Made by a program: the position numbers and the translations under genes
Assembly (NCBI GenBank): GCA_964384025.1
Contig: CAYLJJ010000004.1
Span: 1-64,000 of the forward strand
Origin: CAYLJJ01 sp964384025
GTDB lineage: Bacteria; Myxococcota_A; Bradymonadia; UBA7976; UBA1532
Length of the DNA: 64,000 nt
Direction: 5' to 3'
Notes under the pieces: model-generated
The model's database searches: none
Told to the model about the DNA's origin: nothing
The model's input: the letters and a program-made list of their open reading frames with translations, nothing else
Shown: one piece after another, positions 32,573 to 41,641 of the stretch
Layout: each line of letters starts with the position of its first letter
How positions within the stretch are numbered: the stretch's first letter is position 1

Positions 32573-33868
32573 ATGGGTTTACTCCTCCCCCTCTTCCTGG
32601 CCTTTCACCCCATCGACGCTCGCTTAGATGCTTTGATGGAGCATCAACCTGTGGTCTTGGTCCTGCCTCGAATTCAGCCCTTTGCACAAGCTCTAAAGGA
32701 AGCGATGGCGCGAATCAGGACAGAGCCCAGCTTGGCTCAAGGCTTGACGTTGCTGCGCGCTCGGCTCTCCAATGATCTGGGTCTGGACCCTTTGGACCTT
32801 GGGGCTCATCAGCACGCAGGTCTAGATTTAGAGGGACCTCTGCTCCTGGGCTCAGGAGCGGGCTCCTCGACGATCATCTTCTCCGCTGAAGATCCTGAAA
32901 CCGCCGAGGACTATCTAAGCGCTCGGAGCCTGAGCTTTCAGAGGGAGCGATACAAGGGACGCCCCGCTTGGCGCTTTCAGCAGGGGATGGCGGTCTACGA
33001 TCAAGGACAGCTGATCTACACTGAGCGTGCCGAGCATCTAAACACCCTCCTCCACTCAGGAGAGCGCCCCGATCTCCGCCTCTGTCCCAGGGGGCCAGGG
33101 GAGGCAGACGCCTTCCTGCTGTTGCGGGAACATCAGGGCTGCCTCACTCTACGCCTGGATCCAGATCGCCTGCGTCTTGATCTACGGATCAAATCTCCCT
33201 GGCCGCTGCCCCCCAGCTTGGCTGCCTTCGCTGAGGTCCCTGGAAACGCTGTGCTCGCTTTTCATGGTGGCCCGCGTTTAAGTCAGGGTCTCAAGGCTCA
33301 GCTTCAAACGTTGCCGCCCGCCGCTCAGGCGCTGATCAAGGCTCTGGATGCACGGATGCTGCTGGCCACCACTCCTGGCATCCATCTGCGCTTAGGGGCT
33401 CCTGGGCTGAGCCCTCAAGCATTGGAGGCTTCTCTGGGAGCGCTGGAGGCTTATGCTCCTGGGATGCAACACTCTCTTGAGCCTGGAGGATATTGGCGGA
33501 TCTCCATTCCAGAGCTAAAGGAAAGCTTGGGAGCTGAGCTGCGCGCTCTTCATCGAGAGGGGGTCTTAGAGCTTTATACCCCCGAGGCTCAAGCGGGAGA
33601 CTTCCGTGAGGGCAGCGGCTTGGATCCTCAGCTCTTTAAGGGGGCCTTTGCGCTCCTTTATCTTCGCGCGGCTGGAGCGCCTCATAACGGTCAGCTCTGG
33701 TTTGATGCCCTGAGTCCCAGCCTTGGTATCTTGGGCGTCTCAGCCGAGCAGCTGCGTGAGCTGTGCAGCGCAGCGGCCTATCTCAGCGCCCACCTGGGCG
33801 AGCTGGGGATCTCTCTTCGTGCCCAAGGGCCCCATCTAGAAGCCGCTCTGGAGGTGATCCTCTTATGA
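32573..33868 (+). CDS. Uncharacterised secreted protein, possibly DUF3352-like
   Basis: Not recognised with certainty. A short N-terminal hydrophobic segment (MGLLLPLFLAFHPIDA) may be a signal peptide. The body of 431 residues alternates strand and helix with leucine- and glycine-rich segments (GLDLEGPLLLGSGAGSSTII, AVLAFHGGPRLSQGLK, FALLYLRAAG) reminiscent of DUF3352 or related myxobacterial proteins of unknown function. Two cysteines only. RBS AGGAGA lies 9 bases before the ATG. It follows ptsG by 28 bases and overlaps the next lipoprotein by 4, so these may be one transcript, but no PTS role is evident. Confidence 0.6.
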   Translation: MGLLLPLFLAFHPIDARLDALMEHQPVVLVLPRIQPFAQALKEAMARIRTEPSLAQGLTLLRARLSNDLGLDPLDLGAHQHAGLDLEGPLLLGSGAGSSTIIFSAEDPETAEDYLSARSLSFQRERYKGRPAWRFQQGMAVYDQGQLIYTERAEHLNTLLHSGERPDLRLCPRGPGEADAFLLLREHQGCLTLRLDPDRLRLDLRIKSPWPLPPSLAAFAEVPGNAVLAFHGGPRLSQGLKAQLQTLPPAAQALIKALDARMLLATTPGIHLRLGAPGLSPQALEASLGALEAYAPGMQHSLEPGGYWRISIPELKESLGAELRALHREGVLELYTPEAQAGDFREGSGLDPQLFKGAFALLYLRAAGAPHNGQLWFDALSPSLGILGVSAEQLRELCSAAAYLSAHLGELGISLRAQGPHLEAALEVILL

Positions 33869-34311
33869 AAACTATCTTACCTCTCTCATTCCTCTTCTTG
33901 AGTCTCTTTGCCTGTAACTGTTCCAAGTCCTCTAAACCCAAGCAAATACCTCGGAATACTCAAGAGAGGGCCTCTCGCGCTGCTGCCGTAGATCCCTGGC
34001 GCCGCGTTCCGGCTCCAGAGCCTCACCCCGAGGCCCGTGGACTCTACCGCTATCTCCTGGAAGCTCAAGTGGAGGGTCGTAGCCTTCATAAGATCCTTGA
34101 ACAGATCAAAGAGAAGCATCCAGAGAGTCGCTTTGCCCTGCGCCTACGCACGGAGGGCTCCTCTTCGGCCACCCTCTTTGCTTCTTTGGGGGTCGCTGCG
34201 GCGATCCTTGCTCGCTCTGGATTAAACCTTAAGTTAGGAGAGAGTTTAAGGAACGGAGGTGATGCTCGCTTGAGCGAGAAAGATGCGGGATTCGATGAGA
34301 GAGTTCCTTAA
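33865..34311 (+). CDS. Small lipoprotein of unknown function
   Basis: The ATG at 33865 overlaps the previous stop (ATGA). MKTILPLSFLFLSLFAC gives a lipobox with C17, then a second Cys two residues later and a Lys/Ser-rich linker. The rest of the 148 residues has a helix-rich segment (EGRSLHKILEQIKEKHPES) and a hydrophobic stretch near the end (LFASLGVAAAILARSG) that could be a second membrane contact. The frame extends upstream to 33763 inside the previous gene but that part is not used. The last 83 bases overlap the convergent PH-domain gene. Confidence 0.65.
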   Translation: MKTILPLSFLFLSLFACNCSKSSKPKQIPRNTQERASRAAAVDPWRRVPAPEPHPEARGLYRYLLEAQVEGRSLHKILEQIKEKHPESRFALRLRTEGSSSATLFASLGVAAAILARSGLNLKLGESLRNGGDARLSEKDAGFDERVP

Positions 34312-34684
34312 TGAATGTTGCTTTATCCTTTGGAGAAATCAGGGTCCTTGAATCTTTCATCCTGATTTGAATTCTATCTCTGGAGAGAGTTGGGCTTCCA
34401 TTACCATGGAAATTACAGTTTGAAGAGACAGAACGGATTTCTTTATAAGGAATCCAGCGTTTGATAAAACCAAAATGGATTAAAAGCGCATCTTTTTCCA
34501 GAGAGTAACGGAGAGGAAAAATCAGGCTCTTATAGACTCCGATGAGAAGCAACAGGGCGAGCAGGGAGATCCAGACCGCATCAGAGTGTTTGAATTGGAG
34601 ATAGAGAGAAACGCTTAAACAGAGAATGGGAGGGAAGATGATGAGGAGGAGATGCCAAATGTCTATCTTAGAACGAAAGCTCAT
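34229..34684 (-). CDS. Small membrane protein with bacterial PH domain
   Basis: Two membrane helices at the N-terminus (DIWHLLLIIFPPILCLSVSL and AVWISLLALLLLIGVYKSLI), followed by a PH-like domain: LRYSLEKDALLIHFG, KRWIPYKEIRSVSS and SLSRDRIQIRM, ending with TLISPKDKATFIKEL. This order (Ipy.dI.sv ... LS.dRi.I ... isPkdk..Fi..l) matches the bacterial PH_6/DUF1200 group. The frame reaches back to 34885 inside uvrA; ATG 34684 with GGAAGG just upstream is chosen. Function unknown; such proteins sit in the inner membrane. More AT-rich than its neighbours. Tandem with uvrA (74 bases behind its stop). Confidence 0.72.
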   Translation of the reverse strand: MSFRSKIDIWHLLLIIFPPILCLSVSLYLQFKHSDAVWISLLALLLLIGVYKSLIFPLRYSLEKDALLIHFGFIKRWIPYKEIRSVSSNCNFHGNGSPTLSRDRIQIRMKDSRTLISPKDKATFIKELSHRIPHLSRSSEHHLRSLNSLLT

Positions 34685-34758
34685 GGCACCTTCCAGCATG
34701 GTTGAAACTACCCTATTCAGGGAGAATAGTTGATTGGGATCAAGAACAATCGAATAAA

Positions 34759-37626
34759 TTATAAAATCCCCTTTAGAAACTGCCCTGTATAGCTTTCTGA
34801 GATTTGGCTCAGCGCCTCTGGAGTACCCGCTCCCAGAAGTCTCCCCCCCGCTTCGCCCCCCTCGGGACCCAGATCGATGACCCAATCGGCGGTCTTGATG
34901 ATCTCCAAGTTGTGTTCGATCATGATCACGCTGTTGCCCCCGCTCACTAAGCGCTGAATCACCTCCAAGAGATGGCGCACATCTTCAAAGTGCAGTCCGG
35001 TGGAGGGCTCATCCAGGATATAGAGGCTACGCCCAGTTGAGCGTTTGGCCAGCTCACGACTCAGCTTGATACGCTGTGCTTCTCCTCCTGAGAGGGTTGT
35101 AGAGGGCTGCCCCAACTGGATATATCCTAGACCAACATCTTGAAGCGTCGTCAAAATACGATTGATACGTTTATGATTTTTGAAGAGCAGAGCAGCTTCA
35201 TCTACGCTGGTCTTGAGGAGGTCACTGATATCTTTATCTAAGTAACGTACCCGTAAGGTGGCTTCATTAAAGCGTCGCCCTTTGCACTCCTCACAGGTGA
35301 CATAGACATCTGCTAGAAAGTGCATCTCCACCTTACTGAGCCCCGCCCCCTTACAGTGCTCACAGCGCCCTCCCTTGATGTTGAAGCTGAAACGCCCCGG
35401 CTTAAAGCCATAAGCGCGAGCCTCACGGGTCTGAGCAAAGACTTGGCGAATATCATCCCAGAGCTTGGTGTAGGTGGCTGGGTTGCTGCGTGGGCTGCGA
35501 CCGATGGGGCTCTGATCGATGTTGATCACCTTATCGAAATGCTCCAACCCCAAGAGCCGATCATACGCGCCTGGTGTAAGCCGCGCCTTATTAAGCTGGT
35601 TGGCCGCTGCAGGGTAGAGGATCTGGTTGATCAAGCTGCTCTTCCCCGCCCCGCTCACTCCAGTCACGCAGCTAAAGAGCGCAAGAGGGATCTCTATATC
35701 GAGAGCTTTCAGGTTGTTCTCTCTGGCTCCCTCAATGCGAATTACACGACCATCAGGCGAGCGTCGCTCAGGGGGTCCCTGGATACGGCGAGCGCCGCTT
35801 AAATATTGCCCCGTGAGGCTCTTGGGGTTAGCTTTGATCTCTGTAGCAGTGCCGCTGGCGACGATCTCCCCTCCCTGTGAGCCCGCCCCTGGTCCAAAGT
35901 CGATGATCCAGTCCGCTCGCTCCATCATCTCGGCGTCATGCTCGACCACCAAGACAGAGTTCCCCAGATCTCTGAGGCGCTCCAGGGTGCTGATCAGACG
36001 ATCGTTGTCGCGAGGGTGAAGACCGATAGAAGGCTCATCGAGAATATAGAGCACCCCGGTCAGCTCACTGCCCATCTGGCTGGCGAGGCGGATCCGTTGG
36101 CTCTCTCCTCCGCTTAAGCTGGGCCCTGGGCGGTTGAGGTTGAGATAGTCTAGGCCAACATCGCAGAGGAAGCGCAGACGAGCGCCGATCTCCTTGAGCA
36201 GCTCGGCGGCGATCTCCGCTCGATTGCCCTCCAACTTCAAGGCTCCAAGCAGAGCGCGCAGCCGTCCTACAGGCATCTCATTCATCTCTGGGAGGCTGTA
36301 CCCCGCGATCTGAGCTGCCGCTGATTCAGGGCGTAAGCGGCGGCCCTGACAGCGTCCACAGGGGCTGTCTCGAAAGTAGCTGGAGAGTCTCCCGCGCTGC
36401 TCATCGGAGTCGGTCTCTCGCCAACGCCGTAGGAGCTGAGGGATCAGCCCCTCCCAGGCGGAGCTAAAGTCTTGGCTGCCTCGTTTTCCACGAAAGGTCA
36501 GCAGATACTCTCGATCTCCTGTCCCATAGAGGAGCAGCTCTTGAGCCTTGGCTGAGAGCTGGCCAAAGGGGCGCTTAAGATCGATCCCCTGGGCCTTGGC
36601 CATGCTCTTAAGGAGCCGTCTCCACCAACGCAGGACAGGGTGCCCTCTTAGGCTCTTCCAGGGTTTGATCGCTTCGAGTACTGGCAAGCTGTGATCGGGG
36701 ATCACCAGCGCGGGATCGGCCTCAAGGGCCTTGCCTAGGCCATTGCAGTCAGGGCACATCCCCAGGGGGCTGTTAAAGCTGAAAGAGGCGGGAGAGAGCT
36801 CAGGAAAGCTTAAGCGACAGTGAGGGCAGGAGCGGTTTTCACTAAAACGCCGCTCCTCAAGCTGCTCCCCCAAAAGAGAGATCAGCAGCTCCCCCTGACC
36901 TCGCTTAAGGGCGGTCTCCACCGAGTCGGTCAACCGCGCGCGCTGTCCAGGCCGTGCGATGAGGCGATCGATCACCACCTCTAGGGTGTTGCGACGGTTC
37001 TTGTTGAGCGGAAACTCATCCTCTAGACGATAAACCTCTCCATTCAAGCGAAGACGGCTAAAGCCTGTCAAACGCAGCTCTTTAAGCAGCTCTAGGTGCT
37101 CTCCCTTACGCGCCTCTACCAAGGGCGCCAGGAGCAGATATTTGAGGCCTTCTGGGAGCTGTTCCAGCTGGTCAACGATCTGCTCAGCTGTTTGAGACTC
37201 CACCAATCGCTCACAGCTGTGGCAGCGTTGCTGGGCCACGCGAGCGAAGAGCACCCGTAGATGATCTTGGATTTCGGTGATGGTTCCCACCGTCGAACGA
37301 GGGTTCCTGCTGGTGCTCTTCTGCTCAATACTGATGGTGGGAGAGAGGCCCTTGATGGAGTCATAGTGGGGTTTGTCCATCTGCCCTAAAAACTGGCGAG
37401 CGTAGGCGGAGAGGCTCTCCACATAACGGCGCTGCCCCTCAGCGAAGAGGGTGTCAAAGGCGAGAGAGGATTTGCCGCTCCCTGAGACCCCTGTAAAGAC
37501 CACCAACCTCTTCTTGGGAATGCTCAGGTGAAGGTCCTTGAGGTTGTGCTCTCTGGCGCCTCGAACGATCAGACACTCAGGGGAGATGATCTCTGCTGCT
37601 TCTCTGGACAAGGGTTCAGCCTCCAT
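34759..37626 (-). CDS. uvrA: Excinuclease ABC subunit A
   Basis: DNA damage-recognition ATPase of nucleotide excision repair. Two ABC modules: Walker A GVSGSGKSSLAF (about 46-57) and GVSGAGKSSL (second half), signatures LSGGESQRIRLA and LSGGEAQRIKLS, and Walker B VLYILDEPSIGLHP and LYILDEPSTGLH. Zinc-binding cysteines are visible as CPHC ... CPDC and CEHC ... CEEC. The length of 955 residues is usual. The start at ATG 37626 precedes the conserved VRGAREHNLKDL by about 20 residues. Diverges from a lipoprotein gene; a small inverted repeat lies in the shared upstream region. Confidence 0.98.
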   Translation of the reverse strand: MEAEPLSREAAEIISPECLIVRGAREHNLKDLHLSIPKKRLVVFTGVSGSGKSSLAFDTLFAEGQRRYVESLSAYARQFLGQMDKPHYDSIKGLSPTISIEQKSTSRNPRSTVGTITEIQDHLRVLFARVAQQRCHSCERLVESQTAEQIVDQLEQLPEGLKYLLLAPLVEARKGEHLELLKELRLTGFSRLRLNGEVYRLEDEFPLNKNRRNTLEVVIDRLIARPGQRARLTDSVETALKRGQGELLISLLGEQLEERRFSENRSCPHCRLSFPELSPASFSFNSPLGMCPDCNGLGKALEADPALVIPDHSLPVLEAIKPWKSLRGHPVLRWWRRLLKSMAKAQGIDLKRPFGQLSAKAQELLLYGTGDREYLLTFRGKRGSQDFSSAWEGLIPQLLRRWRETDSDEQRGRLSSYFRDSPCGRCQGRRLRPESAAAQIAGYSLPEMNEMPVGRLRALLGALKLEGNRAEIAAELLKEIGARLRFLCDVGLDYLNLNRPGPSLSGGESQRIRLASQMGSELTGVLYILDEPSIGLHPRDNDRLISTLERLRDLGNSVLVVEHDAEMMERADWIIDFGPGAGSQGGEIVASGTATEIKANPKSLTGQYLSGARRIQGPPERRSPDGRVIRIEGARENNLKALDIEIPLALFSCVTGVSGAGKSSLINQILYPAAANQLNKARLTPGAYDRLLGLEHFDKVINIDQSPIGRSPRSNPATYTKLWDDIRQVFAQTREARAYGFKPGRFSFNIKGGRCEHCKGAGLSKVEMHFLADVYVTCEECKGRRFNEATLRVRYLDKDISDLLKTSVDEAALLFKNHKRINRILTTLQDVGLGYIQLGQPSTTLSGGEAQRIKLSRELAKRSTGRSLYILDEPSTGLHFEDVRHLLEVIQRLVSGGNSVIMIEHNLEIIKTADWVIDLGPEGGEAGGRLLGAGTPEALSQISESYTGQFLKGIL

Positions 37627-37658
37627 TCCGGCTCAAGATACAGATCTCCTCTCCAGGT

Positions 37659-37679
37659 TGCGAGGTGTTAAAATTCGCA
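37659..37679. promoter_or_regulatory. Inverted repeat upstream of uvrA
   Basis: TGCGA and TCGCA, 11 bases apart, flank a TTAAAAT that could be a minus-strand -10 box. Could be an operator for uvrA, but it does not match a LexA box known to me. Confidence 0.25.
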
Positions 37680-37767
37680 CTTCTTTGAACCTTGGACAGC
37701 CATCACCCTCTTGGTGTACTACTCCCCCAAAAGTATGGGTACGATGTGTGCCCCAAGGAGAGAAGAG

Positions 37768-39861
37768 ATGAAAGGGATAAAAATCCTCCAGTGGGGCTGT
37801 CTTTGGGCGCTCTTAGGTCTAGGTTGTACTGACGATGGTGTGAGCGACTCCGAGACTCCCAGTCTACAGATCAGCCCCAGTCGAGCCTTTCGTTTTCCTA
37901 AGCTGGTCGAGGGGGAGGCTTCGGAGTATCAAGTTCAGTTAAAGAGCGTTGGTGCTGGAGAGCTGCGTATTACCAACATCCAAGGTGACTTTGGGCCAGA
38001 GTTTGAGCTGTATTGGTGCCTCGGCACAGGCCCAAGCCCGAACTGCACGCAGAACGTGGGGATCTTGGAGGGTATCAACCATTTCCCTGAGGTGATCCCT
38101 ATCTCTCCTGAGAGCTCCCTCTTCCTCTTCCTTCGCTATGTTCGTGGCGCTCAGCCCTTCGAGGGTGGTGATGTCTCTTTTGAGAGCAACGCCGAAGGGA
38201 AAATTAGCCTGCCGATCCAGGTTGAAGAGACAGAGATAGAGATATCCGTCACCCCTCTCAGCCTAGATTTTGATCGAGTACCTCTTCAGCTAAAGCAAAC
38301 TGATAAGGTCACCATAACCAATATCGGTCAAGACCCTCTTGAGATTCATCAACTTCAGCTCAACGGCAGCGTGGCCAACTCTGAAGATGAGCAGCCCAAT
38401 GGCTTCTGGGTCACGATGGGAGAGGAAGAGATCGACCCCAATAAAGAGCAGACGATCCTCTCAGATCCAGATGGGGATGGAGAGAAGGGCCTGTCACGGG
38501 GCAAGAGCTTTGAGATCGACGTCCGCTATCAGGCTCTCAGTGAGGGTGAAGACAGCGGCACACTGAAGATCTTCAGCAATGATCCTGCTCAGCCTGAGTA
38601 TGTGGTCAGCCTCACCGCCACCGCCTCTAACGCCTGCATCCAGGTAGAGCCCGCTCCCATCGACTTTGGCGCGGTCTTGGTAGGGCGCCCCGCTCAACAG
38701 GAGTTCAAGGTGATGAGCTGTGGAGGAGAGTCCCTCAGCGTTGAACAGATCTATATGAAGGAGGGCAGCTCTGAAGTCTTCCAGCTGGATGAATTGGAGC
38801 TGCCTATCAACCTACCTTCCTATGATGAGAGCCAAGATGATTTTTTCCCTGAGAAGGTTCTTAACTTAAACTTTGAACCTACGGAGGAACTCCCCTATCT
38901 GGGCACCCTGGTTTTAGAGACCAACAGCTTGAACTACTATGGAGATCTAGAGGAGCCAGGTATTTTGGAGGTCCCGGTACAGGCCCGAGGCACTATCAAT
39001 GAGTGTCCAATCGCGGCGGTCGGTCAGGATGAATACAGCGTCTCCGCCCTAGATATCATCACCCTAGACGCCTCTGCTTCGAGCGATCCCGACGGAGTGG
39101 AAGGACACCCTGCTATATATCGTTGGACCGTTATAGAGCGCCCTGAGGGCTCCACCGCCCAAATCGTGGAGCAGTATCGTGATCTAAATCACCCCGCTGA
39201 TGGAGGTCCCGCTGATAATGAGAGCACCCCAGGGGCTCACTTCTTTGTTGATTTGGTGGGAGACTATGTCCTGGAGTTAATTGTAGAGGATGCCCTGGGT
39301 GTTGAGGCTCCCAGCGATGTTTGTCCTCAAGAACCGGTGCGTGTACATATCACCGCCACTTCTGAAGCGAATATCCATATTCAGTTGGTTTGGGATACTC
39401 CCAGTGATTCTGATCAAACAGATTCTGTAGGTACAGATGTTGACCTACATCTGCTCAGACCTGGAGGCGTTTCCTGGACTCGATTGGAATCACTTATCCC
39501 CCGTGATGATTGTTTCTATGGCAATACTACACCTGAATGGGGACCTCCGGGACCCTCAGGGAACCCCACCCTGGAACTTGATGATGTCAGTGGCGCGGGA
39601 CCTGAAGATATCAGGCTTGAGGAACCAGAAGATACCAGCGTGGTGGGAGCGCCCTATCGAGTCGGAGTCCATTACTTTTCAGCTGCGTTCGCAGGCAACC
39701 TATCGACCCCCAGCACCGTGACCCTGAGGATCTATCTGGGTGGGCGTTTGGCGGGAGAATGGTCCCGAGATTTGACCACATCAGGTCAATTCTGGGTGGT
39801 GGCAGGCATCGACTGGGGTCCTAGGAATCAGCAAATTACGGTGATCAACCGTATGATCTGA
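37768..39861 (+). CDS. Lipoprotein with ASH/HYDIN-like domains, PKD-like domain and DUF2135-like end
   Basis: Surface lipoprotein: MKGIKILQWGCLWALLGLGC, lipobox C20. Three immunoglobulin-like blocks of the abnormal-spindle/HYDIN (choice-of-anchor D) type follow, with hallmarks LSLDFDRVPLQL, TITNIGQDPLEI, GTLKIFSNDPAQPEY and IDFGAVLVGRP. Around residues 430-535 is a PKD-like fold (VSALDIITLDASASSDPDG, YRWTVIERPEG). The C-terminal part, IQLVWDTPSDSD then GTDVDLHLLRPGG with Tyr/Phe-rich strands, resembles DUF2135/YfaP. RBS AAGGAG lies 7 bases before ATG 37768; the frame from 37711 is not supported. Adhesive or ligand-binding role is likely but unproven. Confidence 0.78.
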   Translation: MKGIKILQWGCLWALLGLGCTDDGVSDSETPSLQISPSRAFRFPKLVEGEASEYQVQLKSVGAGELRITNIQGDFGPEFELYWCLGTGPSPNCTQNVGILEGINHFPEVIPISPESSLFLFLRYVRGAQPFEGGDVSFESNAEGKISLPIQVEETEIEISVTPLSLDFDRVPLQLKQTDKVTITNIGQDPLEIHQLQLNGSVANSEDEQPNGFWVTMGEEEIDPNKEQTILSDPDGDGEKGLSRGKSFEIDVRYQALSEGEDSGTLKIFSNDPAQPEYVVSLTATASNACIQVEPAPIDFGAVLVGRPAQQEFKVMSCGGESLSVEQIYMKEGSSEVFQLDELELPINLPSYDESQDDFFPEKVLNLNFEPTEELPYLGTLVLETNSLNYYGDLEEPGILEVPVQARGTINECPIAAVGQDEYSVSALDIITLDASASSDPDGVEGHPAIYRWTVIERPEGSTAQIVEQYRDLNHPADGGPADNESTPGAHFFVDLVGDYVLELIVEDALGVEAPSDVCPQEPVRVHITATSEANIHIQLVWDTPSDSDQTDSVGTDVDLHLLRPGGVSWTRLESLIPRDDCFYGNTTPEWGPPGPSGNPTLELDDVSGAGPEDIRLEEPEDTSVVGAPYRVGVHYFSAAFAGNLSTPSTVTLRIYLGGRLAGEWSRDLTTSGQFWVVAGIDWGPRNQQITVINRMI

Positions 39862-39900
39862 GTTCTTGACTCTGCTGAGGCCCTCCTTCACCCTGCCCCT

Positions 39901-40308
39901 ATGTTTCGCCGAACCCTAAACATCAAGACCCCAGGCCGGGGCTTCCAGGAGATCACCGGGCAGATCCAAGCGCTGCTCTCTCAGGCAGGGGTTCAGACCG
40001 GGCTCTGCTCCCTCTTCCTTCAACACACCAGCGCATCCCTGATCCTCTCTGAGAACGCTGATCCCAGCGTAGGTCGAGATCTAGAAGCCTTCTTCAGTCG
40101 CCTCATCCCCGATGGAGATCCGCTCTTTGAGCATCGCTATGAGGGGCCAGATGATATGCCCGCGCATCTACGCAGCGTGCTCACCCAAAACGAGCTGACT
40201 CTTCCCGTAGAACGGGGCCGTTTGGATCTGGGCACTTGGCAGGGGATCTACCTCTGGGAGCATCGATATCAGAGCCATCGACGGCGCCTTAAGATCTCCA
40301 TCTGGTGA
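39901..40308 (+). CDS. yjbQ: YjbQ/UPF0047 family protein
   Basis: Small cytoplasmic protein of the secondary thiamine-phosphate synthase (YjbQ) family. Family signatures are present in order: GFQEITGQIQ, TGLCSLFLQHTSASLILSEN, HRYEGPDDMPAHLRSVL, TLPVERGRLDLGTWQGIYLW and EHRYQSHRRRLKISIW. In other bacteria YjbQ can replace ThiE activity; whether that is its main role here is unknown. No clear RBS. The stop overlaps the next start by one base (TGATG), coupling it to a glycosyltransferase. Confidence 0.93.
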   Translation: MFRRTLNIKTPGRGFQEITGQIQALLSQAGVQTGLCSLFLQHTSASLILSENADPSVGRDLEAFFSRLIPDGDPLFEHRYEGPDDMPAHLRSVLTQNELTLPVERGRLDLGTWQGIYLWEHRYQSHRRRLKISIW

Positions 40309-41570
40309 TGAAGATCGGGGTGATCATTGGGCGGATCGGCGGTGAGGATGGTGTCGCTCTCGAAACAGAGAAGTGGATTCAAATCCTCCAAGGACTGGGG
40401 CATCAGATCAGGATCCTCAGTGGTGAGCTGGAGGGAGCGCTGGATGGAGTTGATCTCCTCCCCGAGCTGGCTTTCTCTCATCCAGACACCAGCTATGAGC
40501 AGAGCCTCGCCTTCTTTGGAGAGCCGGGTGAGGAGGCCCCCTTTCTGAGCTGGCTTGAGGAGCGCAGTGAGCAGATCTCCTCGGAGATCCTCAGCTGGAT
40601 CGCCTCTCAAGGAATTCAAGCTCTCCTAATTGAGAACGCCTCCGCTCTGCCCTGTCATCTCCGTATGGGGATGGCGATCAAGAAAGCTGTAGAGCGCAGC
40701 GGGCTGCTCACGATCACACACGATCATGACTTCGCCTGGGAGCGTGGGAGGCGCTATCAAACCCCCTTTCCCGCTGTAGAGCAGATCATCCAGACCACCT
40801 TCCCGCTGAATCTTCCACAGGTCCGCCATGCGGTGATCAACCAAGCCGCACAAAGCCACCTAAAGTGTCGAGGGATCGAGGCTGTGGTGGTCCCCAATGT
40901 TATGGAGTTTGGGTGCCCCTATGCTCGGCTAGATGAGTACAACCGGGAGATGCGTCAAGAGCTGGGCTTGGAAGCGCAAGATCTCCTCCTCTTCCAGGTC
41001 ACCCGCATCATACGCCGTAAAGGGATTGAGACCGCCATCGAGCTGGTCAAAGCTCTGGATGATCCCCGCGTCAAGCTGATCATCACGGGGACTGCCCGCG
41101 ATGATGATCCAGGCGGCCCCTACTTAAGAGAACTCAAGGAGCAGAGCGCCGCGCTGGGCTTAAAGGAGCAGGTCCTCTTCATGGGGGAGCGCTTTGACAA
41201 TCAACGGAGCGTTGATGCTCAGGGTCGCAAAATCTATAGCTTGGAAGATGCCTATAGCCAAGCTACCGCCTGCACCTATTTCAGCAGCTATGAGGGCTTC
41301 GGCAACGCCTTCGTTGAGGCGGTGTTGGCGCGGCGCCCCATCTTCCTCAACAACTACCATCCGGTTTACTGGCCCGACATCGGCTCTAAGGGTTTTCAGA
41401 CGGTGATGTTGGAGAAGGGTGTGCTGACCTCAGAAGCACTGGAGAGGATCAGGGAGATCCTCTACAGCCCTGAACATCAAGCTCAGATCACAGAGAAGAA
41501 CCATCGCTTGGGGAGCGAGCATTTCTCCTTTGGAGCGATCAGACCGCTGCTTGAGCAGCTCTTCTCTTGA
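40308..41570 (+). CDS. Family 4 (GT-B) glycosyltransferase
   Basis: GT-B fold transferase with MKIGVIIGRIGGEDGVALE at the N-terminus, the acceptor side, and a family-4 donor side: QVTRIIRRKGIETAIELVKA (VGRl..rKG), then KLIITGTARDDD and TYFSSYEGFGNAFVEAVLA (E-x7-E motif). The GRIGGxDGVxLExEKW start resembles mannosylglucosylglycerate synthases, but the product cannot be fixed. No signal peptide or membrane helix, so it is cytosolic, using a nucleotide-sugar donor. ATG 40308 is preferred over GTG 40305. Coupled to yjbQ. Confidence 0.87.
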   Translation: MKIGVIIGRIGGEDGVALETEKWIQILQGLGHQIRILSGELEGALDGVDLLPELAFSHPDTSYEQSLAFFGEPGEEAPFLSWLEERSEQISSEILSWIASQGIQALLIENASALPCHLRMGMAIKKAVERSGLLTITHDHDFAWERGRRYQTPFPAVEQIIQTTFPLNLPQVRHAVINQAAQSHLKCRGIEAVVVPNVMEFGCPYARLDEYNREMRQELGLEAQDLLLFQVTRIIRRKGIETAIELVKALDDPRVKLIITGTARDDDPGGPYLRELKEQSAALGLKEQVLFMGERFDNQRSVDAQGRKIYSLEDAYSQATACTYFSSYEGFGNAFVEAVLARRPIFLNNYHPVYWPDIGSKGFQTVMLEKGVLTSEALERIREILYSPEHQAQITEKNHRLGSEHFSFGAIRPLLEQLFS

Positions 41571-41641
41571 ACTGAGGGAGAAGCAACGACTGGACTCCAA
41601 GAGAAAAAGTTCGCATCCTGCCTTTGTGATTAGGAGATCTC

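Noticed and set aside
37659..37679. LexA (SOS) box upstream of uvrA
   Set aside because: An inverted repeat exists but does not match CTGT-N8-ACAG or other LexA sites I know; kept only as an unassigned repeat.
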